A DNA stretch of 5,467 nucleotides from CAZKTO01 sp964555685 (lineage in GTDB: Bacteria > Chloroflexota > Dehalococcoidia > SHYB01). Within the stretch, counting starts at the first letter, position 1, and every line of letters starts with the position of its first letter. Of this stretch, positions 4,971 through 5,467 are shown in pieces. The notes under the pieces were generated by a model. It searched no databases and had not been told where the DNA came from. It was given only the letters and a program-made list of their open reading frames with translations. Made by a program: the position numbers and the translations under genes. Location of the stretch: contig CAZKTO010000101.1 of NCBI GenBank assembly GCA_964555685.1, positions 1 through 5,467 of the forward strand, read 5' to 3'.

Positions 4971-5467
4971 TAATACGCCCCCCTGTCCTTGGGCTTCTCC
5001 AGCCACTTCATCATCGAGCGCAGCTCCTCGCCCACGCGCTCGATCTGATGATCGCGCTCCCTCTTCCGCATCGCCTTGAAGTTCGTCGCCCCCTCGCGCC
5101 ACTCGGTGATCCACTCCTTGGCGAAGGAGCCGTCCTGGATCTCGCCCAGAATCTTCTGCATGCTCTGCCGCACGTGCTTATCGATGACGCGAGGGCCGCG
5201 CGTGTAGTCGCCGTACTCGGCCGTGTCGCTCACCGAGTAGCGCATGTAGTTGAGGCCGCCCTGGTAGATCAGGTCCACGATCAGCTTCAGCTCGTGCAGC
5301 GTCTCGAAGTAGGCGAGCTCGGGCTGGTAGCCGGCCTCGACGAGGGTCTCGAACGCCGTCTTGACCAGCGACGAGACGCCGCCGCACAGCACCGTCTGCT
5401 CGCCGAAGAGGTCCGTCTCCGTCTCCTCGAGGAAGGTGGTCTCCAGCACGCCGGCGCGGGTGCAGCC
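4970..5467 (-). CDS. ilvC: Ketol-acid reductoisomerase, C-terminal half (partial, runs off the right edge)
   Basis: IlvC (KARI) uses NADPH and magnesium to isomerise and reduce acetolactate or acetohydroxybutyrate, a step shared by valine, leucine and isoleucine synthesis. The frame is open to the right edge: residues GCTRAG precede VLETTFLEETETDLFGEQ, so the visible portion is the last 165 residues of an expected 330-340. It covers the all-helical C-terminal domain with the two-metal site: D and E in DLFGEQ, then two glutamates in ETLHELK. The substrate-binding stretch YMRYSVSDTAEYGDY follows. The spacing fits the short class I enzyme, with no sign of the duplicated class II domain. The gene ends in TAG at 4972-4970. 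It is probably the upstream member of an ilv-leu cluster, with leuA as the next pathway gene after an accessory block. GC is about 65% in a sampled line. Confidence 0.97.
   Translation of the reverse strand, partial: GCTRAGVLETTFLEETETDLFGEQTVLCGGVSSLVKTAFETLVEAGYQPELAYFETLHELKLIVDLIYQGGLNYMRYSVSDTAEYGDYTRGPRVIDKHVRQSMQKILGEIQDGSFAKEWITEWREGATNFKAMRKRERDHQIERVGEELRSMMKWLEKPKDRGAY

Noticed and set aside
4690..5079. Plus-strand open frame across the repeat region and the ilvC end
   Set aside because: It is largely translated palindromes plus the antisense of ilvC, with no family resemblance.

Overview
The window is a stretch of branched-chain amino acid biosynthesis genes, all transcribed on the minus strand, so transcription runs from right to left. 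The order is ilvC (3' half only, running off the right edge), then leuA, then leuC. Core genes are GC-rich (sampled 60-base lines run about 65-80% GC) and closely resemble ordinary bacterial IlvC, LeuA and LeuC. The organism is a GC-rich bacterium. Heptamer tandem arrays and CCCCTCTCC-type palindromes between genes recall uncultivated soil or subsurface lineages (for example Methylomirabilota/Rokubacteria or deltaproteobacterial relatives), but that placement is a guess.

Layout from right to left. (1) 4970-5467: C-terminal half of ketol-acid reductoisomerase (ilvC). (2) 4293-4970: a low-GC block holding a DUF559 (Vsr-like) endonuclease gene. It has large palindromes at both ends and a third structured repeat upstream of the gene; its two outer ends are inverted copies of GCCTCACC. 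(3) 4025-4279: a HicB-like protein with no recognisable HicA, overlapping the DUF559 gene by 4 bases. (4) 3858-4012: a leader region before leuA with a possible 37-codon leader peptide. The peptide has three consecutive leucine codons, two of which are perfectly complementary to an AGGAGG sequence just upstream of leuA, so it is a candidate leucine-sensing translational attenuator. (5) 2262-3857: leuA. (6) 1514-2185: a lower-GC gene of unknown function resembling the DUF6308 family, sitting between leuA and leuC. (7) 96-1499: leuC. (8) 1-96: two short heptameric tandem arrays downstream of leuC. leuD and leuB are not in the window; they may lie to the left.

How it fits together: IlvC makes the dihydroxy acid precursor in valine, isoleucine and leucine synthesis; LeuA commits 2-ketoisovalerate to leucine; LeuC, with LeuD, isomerises isopropylmalate. 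This core pathway has been interrupted at two junctions (ilvC/leuA and leuA/leuC) by accessory genes in the same direction, so the accessory genes probably ride on the biosynthetic transcript. The points most worth a second look are the palindrome-bounded DUF559 cassette and the leuA leader.
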